The notes under the pieces were generated by a model, which was not told the DNA's origin, made no database searches, and saw only the letters and a list, made by a program, of their open reading frames with translations. From contig JAQBVH010000076.1 in NCBI GenBank assembly GCA_027623615.1, positions 1 to 9,602 of the forward strand: a stretch of DNA of 9,602 nucleotides. Reading direction: 5' to 3'. The stretch is from Planctomycetota bacterium. GTDB lineage: Bacteria > Planctomycetota > UBA1135 > GCA-002686595. Both the position numbers and the translations under genes were made by a program. This document shows positions 5,906 to 9,602 of the stretch, piece by piece (position 1 is the stretch's first letter; every line of letters begins with the position of its first letter).

Positions 5906-6543
5906 GTGATCGAGCTCGCCTACATCGTCATCCCTGCCCTCGTGATCCCCGCGGTGCTCTTTGGCCTGCGCCGTGATCGCGTCGGTGTCACGCGCCTCTT
6001 GCGCGCGGTCGCGGACTCCTTGGGTGGGACGGTGGCGCAAGGCGTGTGGCCTTGTCACGCCAGCCTGCACTTCGACGTCGAAGGGGACGCGTGCGTGATC
6101 GCCTGCCGCTACGGGAGCCATGACGGCGGTCGCGTCGAGCGCACCTTCTCCTGGATCGTCAACGGGGACTTCCGCGACCTGGTCGCCGCAGCCCCGAGCG
6201 CGAAGGCCTGCTCGAGTGCCTCGGCAAGCGACCCGCCGACTCCGGCGACGCGCTCTTCGACCGCGCCTTCTTCGCATCGGGCAACCTGCCCGCGAGCTGC
6301 TTCTCGATCGAGCTGCGTCGCGCGATGTTGCGCGTCGACCCCAAGGCTGAAATCCACCTGCGTGTCGGCCCCGCGCCGCCCTACCGCAGCGCGCGCGGCG
6401 GCGCGCTGCCCGAGGAGCCGCGCCTCGAGGTCTCGGTGCGCGGCGTCCCGCCGACGCCCGCGCACCTGCAAGGGCTGGTCGAGGTCACCCTCGCCGCCCA
6501 TCGCTGCTTGACCGTGGGGGACGACCAGCTGCAGGCGGCCTGA
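5906..6543 (+). pseudogene. small membrane-anchored protein of unknown function, frameshifted
   Basis: From GTG 5906 the product begins IELAYIVIPALVIPAVLFGL followed by RRDR. This is one N-terminal transmembrane helix (about residues 3-21) with the positive-inside pattern placing the rest in the cytoplasm. Protein-like sequence continues (VTRLLRAVADSLGG, SLHFDVEGDACVIACRYGSH, TFSWIVNGDFRDLV) to about 6190. It resumes one frame back with EREGLLECLGKR, GDALFDRAFFASGN, FSIELRRAMLRVDP and IHLRVGPAPP, ending at TGA 6541-6543. The join lies in GCCCCGAGC at about 6191-6199, where one base lost or gained next to the C run would repair it. The corrected length is about 211 residues. It loosely resembles uncharacterised proteins with an anchor plus an 'FDxxFxxxGN' motif. 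I do not recognise a named family. The frameshift may be real or a sequencing error in the C run. Confidence 0.6.
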
Positions 6544-6560
6544 GGTCCAGCGGCCCTCAG
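6540..6560. terminator. hairpin spanning two convergent stop codons
   Basis: CTGAGG (6540-6545) and CCTCAG (6555-6560) pair around a nine-base loop. The stem contains the TGA of the plus-strand membrane protein gene and the TGA of the minus-strand CHAT gene, which are only 13 bases apart. It may serve as a bidirectional terminator. Part of the symmetry is forced because two opposing TGA codons are complementary, and no T tract is present. Confidence 0.35.
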
Positions 6561-7225
6561 TCCGGATCACCCGCCAGGACCCATCCGGCCCAGTGCGCGG
6601 GCGGGTGCCCGGCCCCGCGCAGCGTTTTCTTGGCCTCCCAGAGCGGGTCGGCGCTGCCCATGCCATTGGCCCAGAGGTTCTCGTAGAAGCGTGTCATCAG
6701 CTCGCGCGTGGCGGCGTCGTCGACGTTCCAGAGCGAGGTGACTGAGGTACGGGCTCCGGCCATGTGCAGGGCGGTCTGCAGGAATTGGACACCCTGGCCG
6801 TGACGCTCGATGCCGACCCCGACGTTGGTCCCGCAGGCTGAGAGGACGGCCAGGTCGCAGGCGGACAGGTCGAAGTCGCGCAGCTCCATGGCGGAGAGCA
6901 GACCTGCGGAGCTCCCGGAAGGCCCCCAGGTCCTCACAGGCCTTGTCGAGCATTCGACTCGTCGGAGGAACTCCTGGGGACTCTGGCCCTCGACGAGGGG
7001 TTCGAATCCGGCGCGAAGCAGCTCGGCGAGCGCAGCCATGGCGGCGTCGCCGTCTCCGGCCCGCATGGCCTCGTGGATCCGATCCAGGCCCGGGAAGATG
7101 TCCTGGTTCGTGACGACCGGGAGAGCGCGAGCGGCGCCGTCGCTGTCCTGGGCAGCGGGGCAGGACGCCCCGATGAGCACGACCAGGACGAAGGCGGTGT
7201 GAAGGAGTCGAACCGGCGAGATCAC
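6557..7225 (-). CDS. secreted CHAT-domain protein, internally deleted, lacks catalytic His
   Basis: The 222-residue product starts with a signal peptide (about 1-25: AFVLVVLIGAS...PAAQ) and an alpha-helical segment (about 40-90, HEAMRAGDGDAAMAALAELLRAG). It then enters the C-terminal half of a CHAT domain, the caspase-like peptidase fold. LAVLSACGTNVG carries the expected catalytic cysteine C131, and VTSLWNVDD, ELMTRFYENLW, ADPLWEAKKTLR and WAGWVLAGDPD follow as in the family. The histidine motif ('HxATHG') that should precede it is absent, as is the first half of the fold. The junction segment CSTRPVRTWGPSGSS does not look protein-like, while the neighbouring frame there reads MLDKACEDLGAFREL, so frame changes plus a deletion are likely. 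The start is GTG 7225, eight bases after the upstream peptidase stop, implying one operon. It is probably inactive as a protease. Confidence 0.75.
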   Translation of the reverse strand: MISPVRLLHTAFVLVVLIGASCPAAQDSDGAARALPVVTNQDIFPGLDRIHEAMRAGDGDAAMAALAELLRAGFEPLVEGQSPQEFLRRVECSTRPVRTWGPSGSSAGLLSAMELRDFDLSACDLAVLSACGTNVGVGIERHGQGVQFLQTALHMAGARTSVTSLWNVDDAATRELMTRFYENLWANGMGSADPLWEAKKTLRGAGHPPAHWAGWVLAGDPD

Positions 7226-7233
7226 GGTCGTTA

Positions 7234-9602
<2,369 letters not shown>

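Noticed and set aside
4492..5976. A single 494-codon plus-strand protein
   Set aside because: Only about 4702-4930 and 5506-5652 of this frame match sulfatase. The part before 4702 is antisense to the other sulfatase, the centre is out of frame, and the end runs through repeats.

Overview
This is a GC-rich, gene-dense window with no RNA genes and very little non-coding DNA. I think it comes from a Planctomycetota-like or other PVC-type bacterium. The reasons are two adjacent formylglycine sulfatases, a CE6/SASA-type acetyl esterase, a Tat-secreted FAD-dependent oxidoreductase remnant, a CHAT protein, a large secreted-type S9 peptidase, and start codons without convincing Shine-Dalgarno sequences. 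The phylum is an inference from gene content. High-GC Acidobacteriota, Verrucomicrobiota or Myxococcota remain possible.

Layout. Bases 1-1466 (+) form a tight housekeeping-like run: the 3' end of a CHAD-domain protein, a SixA-type phosphohistidine phosphatase, and a class I SAM methyltransferase that overlaps sixA by one base. It meets, stop codon over stop codon, a minus-strand secreted CE6-type acetyl esterase (1463-2392). A remnant of a Tat-exported FAD-dependent oxidoreductase (2417-2729, +) lies divergently 24 bp away. It keeps only the export signal and the extreme C-terminus. Next is an intact minus-strand sulfatase with an unusual C-terminal extension (2731-4677). It is divergent, again across 24 bp, from a second sulfatase (4702 to about 5652, +). 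That second gene is broken by two frame changes and has lost its 3' part. About 250 bp of hairpin- and repeat-rich DNA follows, then a frameshifted gene for a small membrane-anchored protein of unknown function (5906-6543, +).

The right end is a minus-strand two-gene unit. The upstream gene enters from beyond the window edge (9602 down to 7234) and encodes an S9 prolyl-oligopeptidase-type serine peptidase fused in frame to a complete M19 (membrane/renal) dipeptidase. Eight bases downstream is a CHAT-domain protein (7225-6557) that keeps the catalytic-cysteine half of the fold but lacks the histidine half.

How the parts may work together. The esterase and sulfatases fit removal of acetyl and sulfate groups from sulfated, acetylated polysaccharides outside the cytoplasm. 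The S9-M19 fusion could release short peptides and finish them to amino acids. The middle of the window (2417-7225) stands out because four genes there show internal deletions, frame changes or truncation, while the flanking genes look intact. This suggests local gene decay, or possibly a poor stretch of assembly. The S9-M19 fusion is the most interesting intact gene. The decayed block is the most interesting region-scale pattern.
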